From: CALBPI01 sp039027435
GTDB lineage: Bacteria > Pseudomonadota > Gammaproteobacteria > Steroidobacterales > Woeseiaceae
Assembly (NCBI GenBank): GCA_039027435.1
Contig: JBCCKF010000001.1
Location: 434,001-498,000 of the forward strand
Direction: 5' to 3'
Length of the DNA: 64,000 nucleotides
The translations under genes were made by a program, and so were the position numbers. This document shows positions 53,311-61,427 of the stretch, in pieces (position 1 is the first letter of the stretch; each line of letters begins with the position of its first letter). The notes under the pieces were generated by a model. The model ran no database searches. It had not been told where the DNA came from and worked only from the letters and a program-made list of their open reading frames with translations.

Positions 53311-53575
53311 CGGATTCTCGCACGTGCACAACAGCGACCCCGGGCTGCTCAGCCTGAAGCCAGGATTCGATATCGCGAGCAGATTCTCGCGAGATGCCGC
53401 GGCCGAGGAACACGATATCCAGCTCCGCGCCCACGGCATCGGGCCATGTCTGGTCATCGACGATCGTCACGTTGGGGGTGTCGAGAAACTCGATCATCCC
53501 TTTCAGAGTCTCAGCGCTGGCGCGATCGGAGTCGATCACCAACACGGACCCTCCAGTCCCTGAGGTCCAATTCAT
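53294..53575 (-). CDS. fleQ: FleQ N-terminal domain fragment (frame-shifted from the rest)
   Basis: 93 residues from MNWTSGTGG to a TGA at 53294. It is a degenerate receiver-like domain (SVLVIDSDRASAETLKGMIE, ELDIVFLGRG, VAVVHVRE) like the N terminus of FleQ. The remaining part of that domain is found in the +1 frame from about 53330 onwards, and the two frames overlap by 17 bases. A one-base loss would give a single protein of about 460 residues, near the 490 of P. aeruginosa FleQ. It may be a sequencing error, a true mutation or a real split gene. Confidence 0.7.
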   Translation of the reverse strand: MNWTSGTGGSVLVIDSDRASAETLKGMIEFLDTPNVTIVDDQTWPDAVGAELDIVFLGRGISRESARDIESWLQAEQPGVAVVHVRESDGSSA

Positions 53576-53684
53576 GCCTGCCCATCCCTGCTGGCGATTT
53601 TGAGACGCGCTGCCTAATCCGGCTACGCGGTCGCTGAGCATACCCCATGCCATGGGCAATTTCACAGCACAGTCCGCAATTTTC

Positions 53685-53711
53685 TCAAGATCAGGCGAGA
53701 CTCGCCGATAT
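53685..53711 (+). promoter_or_regulatory. Sigma-28 (FliA) promoter of the degenerate GGDEF gene
   Basis: TCAAGATC, 11-nt spacer, GCCGATAT. Against the sigma-28 consensus TAAAGTTT-N11-GCCGATAA this is 5 of 8 and 7 of 8. It lies 41 nt before the ATG at 53753. fliA itself is in the window. Confidence 0.7.
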
Positions 53712-53752
53712 TCCTTGTGCGAGGGACTAAGACGGATGTACGGGCGGCACGG

Positions 53753-54841
53753 ATGAGCCTTGTAGATAAATTCATTGGACGCAAAAAGACCGACTCATCA
53801 AAGGCTAACGGGACCAGCGTGGCCGACGGTGCGCTCGACACGCTCGACAGCATTTTGCGCACGACCGGCGAGTTGTCGTTCCCGCTGGAGGACGAAGATC
53901 CCCGTTTTCTTGATTTGTGTCGTGAGTACGCAAGACACGTGACCAACGGCGCACCGATTCTGGACGAAGGAATCGAAGAGTCACAAGACGGCGCGCGGCA
54001 GTGGGGCCGCGTAAGACAGTTCTTCCGCGATCGCCGTCAGGCAGAGCACGACTTTGTGGCCAGCCGCACGGAGAGCTATCGCGAGCTGATCGAGGGTATG
54101 GTCGTAGCACTCGCGCAGATCGCAGATACCGAAGCCAATACGCAGCGCAAGATCGAACACCACCTCAGCCATGTAACAGGGGCTGCGGAGCGCGGAGACC
54201 TGAATGCTGTGCGTCGTTCACTCTCCGAGGCGATCGCAGCCACCGCAGTCGCATTCGAGCAACAGCGAAGCAGCTTTGTAGCGCAAATGGACAACACTCA
54301 GAACAACCTCGTCAGGTTGCGTGATGATTTCGCGAGCGCCAGAGAATCGATGAAGCGCGACACGCTCACCGGCACCTTTAACGACGAATCCTTCACCGTT
54401 GCCCTCGAACAAGCGATCAAACTCGACTTCGTGCTGCAGCAACCCGTGGCTGTCGCGATCATCCATATCGAACGCTTTCAGGACATTATGACAAACAGTG
54501 GCTCAGCAGCCGCTGAAGAGGTGGTCTGCTCCGTCGCCGACTGCATGATGCGCTGTTTTGTTCGTCGCAGCGACACTGTCGCGACGCTTGGCGAAGGTCG
54601 ATTTGCCGTGCTCCTCACCGACACTACCGAGGAGATGGCAGATACCCTGTTGAACCGCCTGAAAGCCATGGTGCACGACACAGTTCGCATTCCCTACGCC
54701 CCTGCGACCGAACAAGTGACATGTGCAACCGGCCTCTCGATGTTGACGTTTCAGGACACCCCTGGCGACGTGATACGGCGCGCGGCAGCGCAGATTCCGG
54801 GCCGCGATACAACAGGCAACTATCGCCAGCACACCGCCTAA
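53753..54841 (+). CDS. Degenerate GGDEF-domain protein
   Basis: 362 residues. A helical N-terminal region (about 60-200) with a repeated FRDRRQAEHDF / QRKIEHHLSHV pattern precedes a GGDEF domain (about 210-355). The catalytic motif is GEGRF instead of GGDEF, so cyclase activity is unlikely; it may act as a c-di-GMP or protein receptor. Start at ATG 53753; one upstream ATG adds 12 unlikely residues. A sigma-28 promoter precedes it and another follows its stop in front of pomA, so it is probably a late flagellar gene. Confidence 0.82.
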   Translation: MSLVDKFIGRKKTDSSKANGTSVADGALDTLDSILRTTGELSFPLEDEDPRFLDLCREYARHVTNGAPILDEGIEESQDGARQWGRVRQFFRDRRQAEHDFVASRTESYRELIEGMVVALAQIADTEANTQRKIEHHLSHVTGAAERGDLNAVRRSLSEAIAATAVAFEQQRSSFVAQMDNTQNNLVRLRDDFASARESMKRDTLTGTFNDESFTVALEQAIKLDFVLQQPVAVAIIHIERFQDIMTNSGSAAAEEVVCSVADCMMRCFVRRSDTVATLGEGRFAVLLTDTTEEMADTLLNRLKAMVHDTVRIPYAPATEQVTCATGLSMLTFQDTPGDVIRRAAAQIPGRDTTGNYRQHTA

Positions 54842-54865
54842 AGTCCTGCTCGCACAAGCCGCTAC
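54839..54865 (+). promoter_or_regulatory. Sigma-28 (FliA) promoter of pomA-pomB-PilZ
   Basis: TAAAGTCC, 11-nt spacer, GCCGCTAC: 6 of 8 in each half against TAAAGTTT-N11-GCCGATAA. It overlaps the stop codon of the GGDEF gene and lies 56 nt before the pomA TTG. Confidence 0.75.
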
Positions 54866-54921
54866 CCTGATACACGGGATAAACCCCCGCAACGCGTTGT
54901 GTCCCATAGGGAGGAGAGTTC

Positions 54922-55680
54922 TTGGATCTCGCGACACTCATTGGTTTGATCGGCGCTTTCGGCGTAATTTTCGCCTCCATCTTTATGGGGGGAAGCGCGG
55001 GAACGTTCGTTAATACCCCCTCTCTGATCGTCGTCTTCGCCGGCACTTTCCTGGTCACGATGATGAAGTTCAGTCTTGGGCAGTTCCTCGGCGCAGCCAA
55101 GGTTGCGGTGAAAGCGTTCATGTTCAAACTGGCCACACCTCAGGAATTGATTGAGAAATCGGTTGAGCTCGCCAAGTCAGCCAGACAGGGTGGCATCCTC
55201 GCGCTTGAGGAAGCCGAGATCGAAGATGAATTCATGCAAAACGGCGTGAACCTTCTGATCGACGGACATCAGCCGGACATCGTCCGCGACATGTTGACCA
55301 AAGACATGACGCTGACCCTTCAACGCCATGAAGAAGGCCAAAACATCTTCAAAGCCATCGGCGACGTGGGTCCGGCGATGGGCATGATCGGAACGTTGAT
55401 CGGGCTGGTGCAGATGCTCTCTGCCATGGATGATCCGAAGCAGATTGGACCCGCGATGGCGGTTGCACTGCTAACAACACTCTACGGCGCGATTCTCGCC
55501 AACATGTTCGCGCTGCCCGTCGCCGACAAACTCGCCTTGCGAAGCACCGAGGAAAAGGATCGCAAGCGTCTGATCATTGACGCGCTACTGGGTATTCAAG
55601 AGGGTCAAAACCCGAGGGTGATCGAGAGCATGCTCGAAGCCTACCTACCGAAGTCAGCGCGCACCAAAGAAGAGAGTTGA
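54922..55680 (+). CDS. pomA: Na+-type flagellar stator subunit PomA (MotA family)
   Basis: 252 residues, four TM helices, nearly colinear with Vibrio PomA: MDLATLIGLIGAF, KFSLGQFLGAAK, QGGILALEEAEIEDEFM, and the pore helices GDVGPAMGMIGTLIGLVQML and GPAMAVALLTTLYGAI. With PomB it forms the ion channel that drives rotation. Start is TTG with GGAGGAGAG about 4-6 nt upstream. Followed 6 nt later by pomB. Confidence 0.93.
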   Translation: MDLATLIGLIGAFGVIFASIFMGGSAGTFVNTPSLIVVFAGTFLVTMMKFSLGQFLGAAKVAVKAFMFKLATPQELIEKSVELAKSARQGGILALEEAEIEDEFMQNGVNLLIDGHQPDIVRDMLTKDMTLTLQRHEEGQNIFKAIGDVGPAMGMIGTLIGLVQMLSAMDDPKQIGPAMAVALLTTLYGAILANMFALPVADKLALRSTEEKDRKRLIIDALLGIQEGQNPRVIESMLEAYLPKSARTKEES

Positions 55681-55686
55681 TCAGCC

Positions 55687-56565
55687 ATGGAAGAGGCGTC
55701 CAAACCTGATGAGGGAGGTGGCGTACCCGCGTGGGTCATGACCTTTGCCGATCTGATGACGCTGCTGATGTGTTTCTTCGTACTGCTGCTCGCGTTTTCG
55801 GAAATGGACGCACAGAAGTTCAAGGAGCTATCTGGCTCGATGAAGAACGCTTTTGGTGTGCAGGCCGAGATTGAAGCACGCACGATTCCGAAAGGCACTA
55901 GTGTCATTGCACGCGAGTTCAGCCCCGGTAAACCGCAACCCACGATCGTTAACGAGATTCGCCAATTTACTATCGACTCGAGCAAGAACACGCTCGAATT
56001 CGATGAAGACGACGACCGCAAAGAAGAGCTGGAGCGCGAGGCTGAGCGTATCCGACAGGCGCTGAAGGCCGAGATCGTTGAAGGCTCTCTAGATCTGGTG
56101 ACCGAAGACGACAAGATCATCATCCATATTCTGGAGAAAGCATCGTTTCGCTCCGGAGATGATCAGGTGCGCAGGTCGTTTGAACCGACCCTCGAAAAAA
56201 TCGCTCTGTTGCTTGTGGACTCCAACGGTACTTTGGAAGTAGCAGGTCACACCGACAGCATTCCGATCAATACCGCGAAGTTCCGCTCGAACTGGGCACT
56301 GTCAACGAGTCGTGCCGTATCCGTTGCTCACTTGCTATTGGACAGCGCTCCGATCAATGGGCAGCGAATGACCGTTACGGGACACGCGGACACCCAACCG
56401 CGAAGACCCAACGATACTCCGGAAAACCGCGCCGCGAACCGGCGCGTTGACCTGCGCATCATTATCGGAGGGGACTCCATTTCCCCGAACGTGATCAGCG
56501 TTGAGGAACGAACCATGCAAATCGGACGGGACCCGAATGAAGTCAATGAGGAGACTCTACAATGA
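55687..56565 (+). CDS. pomB: Na+-type flagellar stator subunit PomB (MotB family)
   Basis: 292 residues. One TM helix near the N terminus with the ion-binding Asp in TFADLMTLLMCFFVLLL, then the PomB-like FSEMDAQKFKELSGSMK plug/linker, and a C-terminal OmpA-type peptidoglycan-binding domain (VAGHTDSIPI, NRRVDLRI). The sequence is closer to PomB than to H+-type MotB, so Na+ coupling is inferred. The PilZ gene overlaps its stop by ATGA. Confidence 0.92.
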   Translation: MEEASKPDEGGGVPAWVMTFADLMTLLMCFFVLLLAFSEMDAQKFKELSGSMKNAFGVQAEIEARTIPKGTSVIAREFSPGKPQPTIVNEIRQFTIDSSKNTLEFDEDDDRKEELEREAERIRQALKAEIVEGSLDLVTEDDKIIIHILEKASFRSGDDQVRRSFEPTLEKIALLLVDSNGTLEVAGHTDSIPINTAKFRSNWALSTSRAVSVAHLLLDSAPINGQRMTVTGHADTQPRRPNDTPENRAANRRVDLRIIIGGDSISPNVISVEERTMQIGRDPNEVNEETLQ

Positions 56566-57182
56566 GCCATGAAGCCGAACAGCTCACCGAGCGCGAAATG
56601 CGACGCTCATTCCGAATTCGTGAGCACGCATTTATCCGGGTTCGTATTCTCGATGATGCGGAGTTTGCCGCCATCATCGAATCACGATCCCTGCAGCGAC
56701 CTTCCGCCTTTGGAGACCATGCGCGTCTCGTGCAGCTTGAATCGCAGTTTCAGGAAGCATTCACGCTATTGGGAAACGCACCGCAGTCGGTGCGACGCTG
56801 CCTCGAAACTCTGAATGCAAAACTCAATCTGCTCATCGATGCGCAACCCGAGCGTAAAGCCCTCATTCGAGAGTTGACCGAAGGCGAGGCACTGACCTGT
56901 GAGATCGGTGCGAGTGGTGTCCGCTTTGACCACCATGAAGCACTGCCGGAGGGGTCTCGCTTGTTTCTGCAGGTATTGCTGACTTCAGATCGACACTACC
57001 TCGAAACGGCAGCAACGGTGCGCCGCTGCCCCGAGCCGCTCAATGATGATGCGGCGCGGCCGCACGGCATCGCCGCGGAGTTTGTTGGGTTCAGTGAGGC
57101 TGAGTCAGAGCTGCTGATCAAACACCTGTTCCAACGCGAATCCGAGAGTTTGCGGATGCGCAGACTGAGTGCGGATGACTAG
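56562..57182 (+). CDS. PilZ-like protein with helical insertion
   Basis: 206 residues. An N-terminal RRSFRI (RxxxR-like, residues 14-19) starts a PilZ domain; a helical stretch of about 80 residues (LVQLESQFQEAF, VRRCLETLNAKLNLL) is inserted before the second half, EIGASGVRF. The usual (D/N)xSxxG c-di-GMP motif reads EIGASG here, losing the Asp/Asn and Ser. This resembles atypical tetramer-forming PilZ proteins such as Xanthomonas Xcc6012, so c-di-GMP binding is doubtful. Coupled to pomB, it may modulate the stator. Confidence 0.72.
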   Translation: MSHEAEQLTEREMRRSFRIREHAFIRVRILDDAEFAAIIESRSLQRPSAFGDHARLVQLESQFQEAFTLLGNAPQSVRRCLETLNAKLNLLIDAQPERKALIRELTEGEALTCEIGASGVRFDHHEALPEGSRLFLQVLLTSDRHYLETAATVRRCPEPLNDDAARPHGIAAEFVGFSEAESELLIKHLFQRESESLRMRRLSADD

Positions 57183-57202
57183 CTAGCGAAGCGCGCCGGC
57201 AA

Positions 57203-58045
57203 TCACTGCGCGAGACTCTCCACCATCGAGTCCATCCGCTCTCGGATGACGGGTTGCAACTCTTTCAGTCTATCCAGCGTGAGTTCGAGTCGCCCGAATG
57301 ACGGCAGCGAGAAATCGATACCGATTTCTGGCGTTGAACATGCGGCCAACTCGGACGCGTAGATAACATCCAGCATGGTCGCACGCCCGCCAGGCGGTTG
57401 GTCTTCAAGTCCGTCTGAAGGCTGCAACGTATCGAGCAGCTCGTCATCGAAACCCCATGCCTCTACGATAAAGCGCCCTATTTGCGGGTGCCAGGTATCC
57501 GGGTCATCGCTGCGCGCATCGAGATCGACATCAACACCCGGGAAATCGCCTGACTTGATCAACATGTAGAGTTTACCAACCTCGTGCATCAAACCTGCCA
57601 GGAACGCCTTCTCCGGATCGACATCGCTGCACTCCTTCGCCACCACGTAGGCAATGGAAGACATCGCGACGCCACGCCGCCAAAGTGTTGCAAGACTCTG
57701 TTCAATACCGGGCAGCTTCTCGCTGATAAAGATCTGTTCCACGGCGAAACTGATCGCCATGTTGCGAACCTCTTTGAGTCCAAGACGCATAACGGCGCCT
57801 CGCAGATCCGAAACCGCATTACCCGACGGGTTGTAGAACGCCGAGTTTGCCGCCTTCAGTAACCTCGTCGCCAGTACGGTCTCGACGCTGGCTAGTGTGG
57901 CGATCTTGTCGATATCACAATCATCGCGTTCCAGTGCATCGCGAATCTTGATCACCGCATCGGGAAACGACGGAAGCTTTACCTCACCCCGATTCAACTC
58001 GGTCGAGAGTGCGGTCAAAAAAGCCATGGATTCTTGCTGAATCAT
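57203..58045 (-). CDS. HDOD-domain signalling protein
   Basis: 280-residue HDOD protein. LPSFPDAVIKIRDALE opens the domain, followed by ASVETVLATRLLKAANSAFYN and LGLKEVRNMAISFAVEQIF. The HD-like position reads AGLMHEVGKLY, which matches the non-enzymatic HDOD pattern. Role in motility/chemotaxis is inferred from its place after fliA and DUF2802. GGAG is 8 nt before the ATG. Confidence 0.87.
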   Translation of the reverse strand: MIQQESMAFLTALSTELNRGEVKLPSFPDAVIKIRDALERDDCDIDKIATLASVETVLATRLLKAANSAFYNPSGNAVSDLRGAVMRLGLKEVRNMAISFAVEQIFISEKLPGIEQSLATLWRRGVAMSSIAYVVAKECSDVDPEKAFLAGLMHEVGKLYMLIKSGDFPGVDVDLDARSDDPDTWHPQIGRFIVEAWGFDDELLDTLQPSDGLEDQPPGGRATMLDVIYASELAACSTPEIGIDFSLPSFGRLELTLDRLKELQPVIRERMDSMVESLAQ

Positions 58046-58059
58046 TTATTGCTCCAAAT

Positions 58060-58473
58060 CTATTCTGGCGTCGGCGATGATCCGTGAACACGAAGCAACA
58101 GCTGCGCCTCTCCCACCGAAATTCCTGCGCGCGTCGCAATCTCTTGTGCACTGGCACCGGAACGAGCCATAGCGGCACCGTCGTCGAGGCTGCCACCGCG
58201 GACCAGGGAGGCCTGCTGCTGCATACCGAGTGCATCGAGGCGTGCAGACAGGCGCGTCAGCGCTTCGGTGACACTTTCGATCGGGTCGCCTGGTTCTGCG
58301 GTATCGGTCTCTACGGGGTCCTGCGTCGCGATCAGCGTCATAAGACGCTTCATTTCCCCATGTTGCACGCTTAGCCGTCGCCGCACTGTGAGCAAAGTCA
58401 GGAAAGTGACAACGAATAGTGTAGCGAACACCAAAAGGAGCATCTTCGGGTAGGTCAACATCTCGACAGTCAT
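58060..58473 (-). CDS. DUF2802 membrane protein of the flagellar cluster
   Basis: 137 residues: one N-terminal TM helix (about 8-28), a helical linker, and a small C-terminal domain (SAQEIATRAGISVGEAQLLLRVH) shared by DUF2802 proteins found in flagellar/chemotaxis loci. The ATG overlaps the fliA stop (ATGA). Function unknown. Confidence 0.78.
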   Translation of the reverse strand: MTVEMLTYPKMLLLVFATLFVVTFLTLLTVRRRLSVQHGEMKRLMTLIATQDPVETDTAEPGDPIESVTEALTRLSARLDALGMQQQASLVRGGSLDDGAAMARSGASAQEIATRAGISVGEAQLLLRVHGSSPTPE

Positions 58474-59213
58474 AGCTTGCCCTCCAGATAATCTGCGTAG
58501 TCACCCATCCGGGCCTTGAGACGCAACAAGGCCTGACCGTGAATCTGACAGACTCGTGATTCGCTGACCTCAAGGACCATCCCAACTTCTTTCAGATTCA
58601 TGTCCTTCTGGTAGTAGAGCGACAGCACGAGTCGTTCCCGCTCTGGCAAGCGATTGATCGCTTCCGCCAATCGGTCAGTGAATTGTGTTTCCTCGAGCGC
58701 CGAGTCTGGCTCCGCAAAGTCTGTCGACTCGACCTCTTGAGTGCGCCCGGAATCCACATACGGCTGGTCGAGACTGAACAACCGGCAACTGGTCGAATCA
58801 CGAAGAATCGCGTGATACTCCTCAAGTGGCAGGTCGAGATGATCTGCGATCTCCTGATCGGACGGATCTTGCCCGGTCCGCGCCTGAAGATCCGCAATAG
58901 CTTCAGTGATGTTTCGATAGCGGCGATGCACAGAGCGCGGCGTCCAGTCGGATTTTCGAACCTCGTCCAGAATGGCACCGCGAATCCGAATGCCCGCATA
59001 AGTCTCAAAGCTCGCACCACGGCTCGGATCGTAGTGACTGGCCGCCTCGATCAGGCCGAGCATCCCCGCCTGGATCAGATCGTCGAGTTCGATGCTGGCA
59101 GGCAGCTTGGCCATTATGTGGTGGGCGATTCGCTTAACCAGTGTAAGGTTCTCATTGATTAAACGTTCTGATTCGTTTGCCGTTGGGGCGACGGCTACAG
59201 GTGCATAACTCAT
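58470..59213 (-). CDS. fliA: Flagellar sigma factor FliA (sigma-28)
   Basis: 247 residues. Region 2 (LVKRIAHHIMAKLPASIELDD, LIQAGMLGLIEAA, YAGIRIRGAILDEVR), region 3 (SVHRRYRNITEAIADL) and region 4 (LPERERLVLSLYYQKDMNLKEVG, SESRVCQIHGQA) are complete. It transcribes late flagellar genes. AGGAGG precedes both a GTG at 59216 and this ATG at 59213; the GTG start remains possible. It overlaps fleN by 1-4 bases. Two matching promoters lie in this window at 53685 and 54839. Confidence 0.95.
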   Translation of the reverse strand: MSYAPVAVAPTANESERLINENLTLVKRIAHHIMAKLPASIELDDLIQAGMLGLIEAASHYDPSRGASFETYAGIRIRGAILDEVRKSDWTPRSVHRRYRNITEAIADLQARTGQDPSDQEIADHLDLPLEEYHAILRDSTSCRLFSLDQPYVDSGRTQEVESTDFAEPDSALEETQFTDRLAEAINRLPERERLVLSLYYQKDMNLKEVGMVLEVSESRVCQIHGQALLRLKARMGDYADYLEGKL

Positions 59214-60088
59214 CACCGGGTCCCTCCTGTCTTCGCGTTCTTCTCCGCGACAAGGCGTTCAAAAAAGAACGTCAACCCCCCACTGGGCTCATGTCGCTGC
59301 TTCCATGCATCTACGGTTTCGGCCAATTGCTGAAACGCTTTGGATGACCAGCTGTCTGGGTAGGCCTCAACGACAGCCCGCTGCTCCTGGACGCTTTTTC
59401 TCAAGTATCCGTCGCTCGGAATTGTGCCGGCATGTACCAACACAACATCGAGAAATCGATCCGTCACGCGCATCAACTTTTCAAACAGTGCGCGCCCATC
59501 CACGCGACTTCGGGACATATTCGACAGCACGTGGAAGCGCCGAATCCCATAGTCACGACTGAACACCTTAATTAGTGCGTATGCGTCGGTGATCGACGCT
59601 GGCTCATCGCAAACAACCACCAGCGCATGCTGCGCGGCTTGCGCAAAGCGCGCGACGTTCTCCGCGAGACCGGCTGCGGTATCAACGATCAGAACGTCGG
59701 GTTGTTTGTCGAGCTCGCTGAAAGCGCTGATGATCGCAGCCTGACTCGCCTGTGGCAGGTCGGCCATGGTTCGGTCGCCGGAGCTTGCCGGGACAATACG
59801 CACGCCGGACGGGCCCGTCACAATCGCGTCTTCCAGTGTCGCTTCACCGCGCACGAGGTGGGCGAGGTTACAGGTCGGTTGGAGACCCAGCAGGACGTCG
59901 ACGTTAGCGAGGCTGAGGTCAGCGTCCATCAACATCACATCGCGCCCACGTTGCGCCATTGCGATCGCGAGATTGGTGGAAACGTTGGTCTTGCCTACCC
60001 CACCTTTACCACTGGTGACCGCGATGACCTTTGTTGGTTTCCTCGAAACCGCCGCCTGGAGTTGACGGGCTTGCATGGAATCAGCCAT
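59213..60088 (-). CDS. fleN: MinD-like ATPase FleN (FlhG)
   Basis: 291 residues. Deviant Walker A SGKGGVGKT, DADLSLANVDVLLGL, VDTAAGL and the closing EPASITDAY are FlhG/FleN marks. It counts polar flagella with FlhF and in Pseudomonas antagonises FleQ. It overlaps flhF by 8 bases and fliA by 1. Confidence 0.95.
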   Translation of the reverse strand: MADSMQARQLQAAVSRKPTKVIAVTSGKGGVGKTNVSTNLAIAMAQRGRDVMLMDADLSLANVDVLLGLQPTCNLAHLVRGEATLEDAIVTGPSGVRIVPASSGDRTMADLPQASQAAIISAFSELDKQPDVLIVDTAAGLAENVARFAQAAQHALVVVCDEPASITDAYALIKVFSRDYGIRRFHVLSNMSRSRVDGRALFEKLMRVTDRFLDVVLVHAGTIPSDGYLRKSVQEQRAVVEAYPDSWSSKAFQQLAETVDAWKQRHEPSGGLTFFFERLVAEKNAKTGGTR

Positions 60089-61379
60089 TGATCAGTTCCT
60101 TCCGACCAAACAGTCGCGCCATATCCTGCTCCTCGGGTTCGAATTCAGGCGCTTTCGCATAAGCGAGCGCCTGGTTGACCAACCACAATTTTCTTCCCTG
60201 CGCGCTGACCAGATCATCCGGTACACACTGCCCATCCGTGACATAACCTAGCGGGAGTCCGTGCCGCAGCAGCACCGAGAGTGGCGCGCCGAGGCGGCTC
60301 GCCTCGTCTATCTTGGTGATAGCGGCAGCTTTCACAGAAACTTGCTGGTAACAGCGAACTATTTCGTCGAGAAGTTGCTCATCCGCTGTCGCCGCCAGGG
60401 TGAGGTAGAGATCGACCGGGCGTGTTTGGTTGGAAAGCCCATCCAACATTTCAGCCAAACGGGTGTCGCGCTGACTAACCCCTGCTGTATCGATCAAAAC
60501 CAACCGGTACTCACTGAGACCAGCGAGCAATCGGCGCAAGGCAAGCGGACTCTCCGCCTCAAATACAGATGCATTGATAATGCGCCCGAAGGTAAAGAGT
60601 TGTTCCCGAGCACCGATGCGATAACCATCCATCGACACCAACGCGATATCTCGAGCGCCGTGTCGCAACGCATACTGTGAGGCGAGCTTCGCAATAGTCG
60701 TTGTCTTACCAACACCGGTGGGACCCACGAAAGCGGCAACGCCTCCTTCTGTCAGCAAATCCGGCGCGCAGGTTGTCAGCGCATTACTGATGCCATCAAC
60801 CGCATCTCGCCATGGATGCTGCACGCCATCCGGCCCTCCAGCGATCGAGTTGCAAAGCGACTCCGCTACATCGCTGGCCATGCCGAGACGAGAGAAGTTT
60901 CGCAATAGCTGAGCTGCCAGTGGTGCGTTAGAAGCTCTGTTTGCCCAGCGATCCGCACTGACCTGTTCATGCAGAAGGTCACCGAGTACGGAGAGCTGCT
61001 GGCGTAGATCGGCAATTTCCGGAACTGCGGGCACATCGAGTTCGGTGATCAGCGTCTGTTGCTCGCGTCGTGTGGTGGTCGTACCGCGTTGTGCTTCTGC
61101 GCTGAGCAACACATGTACGTCGGTCGTTTCATCATCACTCTCGGCGGTCTCGTCCGCGACTGTTTCCACAGACTCGGTCGTTTCGGCATCCGCCGCGTCG
61201 CGTGGCGTGCGCCGTATCGCCTGTTGAATCAATGCTTCGTCATAATCAAGCGCTGCGATCACCTCGACGTAGTCGCCGACACGCCGGTTGGACAGGATTA
61301 CCGCCTCGGGTCCTTGCTCGGTCCTGACCGCTTTTAGTGCTTCGCGCATATTCGGCGCGAGAAATCTCTTGATCTTCAT
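60081..61379 (-). CDS. flhF: SRP-like GTPase FlhF
   Basis: 432 residues. The B domain (MKIKRFLAPNMREALK, a Glu/Thr-rich linker near 60-95) is followed by the N and G domains: GPTGVGKTTTIAKLAS (G1), DGYRIGAREQL, LIDTAGVSQRD and TKIDEASRLG (G4). It sets polar flagellar placement and number. AGGGAA precedes its ATG. 48 nt from flhA. Confidence 0.95.
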   Translation of the reverse strand: MKIKRFLAPNMREALKAVRTEQGPEAVILSNRRVGDYVEVIAALDYDEALIQQAIRRTPRDAADAETTESVETVADETAESDDETTDVHVLLSAEAQRGTTTTRREQQTLITELDVPAVPEIADLRQQLSVLGDLLHEQVSADRWANRASNAPLAAQLLRNFSRLGMASDVAESLCNSIAGGPDGVQHPWRDAVDGISNALTTCAPDLLTEGGVAAFVGPTGVGKTTTIAKLASQYALRHGARDIALVSMDGYRIGAREQLFTFGRIINASVFEAESPLALRRLLAGLSEYRLVLIDTAGVSQRDTRLAEMLDGLSNQTRPVDLYLTLAATADEQLLDEIVRCYQQVSVKAAAITKIDEASRLGAPLSVLLRHGLPLGYVTDGQCVPDDLVSAQGRKLWLVNQALAYAKAPEFEPEEQDMARLFGRKELING

Positions 61380-61427
61380 TGGTTACGTTCCCTGCGTCCC
61401 ATACCCGGCGCCTCCCTGCGCCTTCGC

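Noticed and set aside
58062..58100. Possible sigma-28 site before the HDOD gene
   Set aside because: GCCGACGC resembles the -10, but the upstream half has almost no match to TAAAGTTT.
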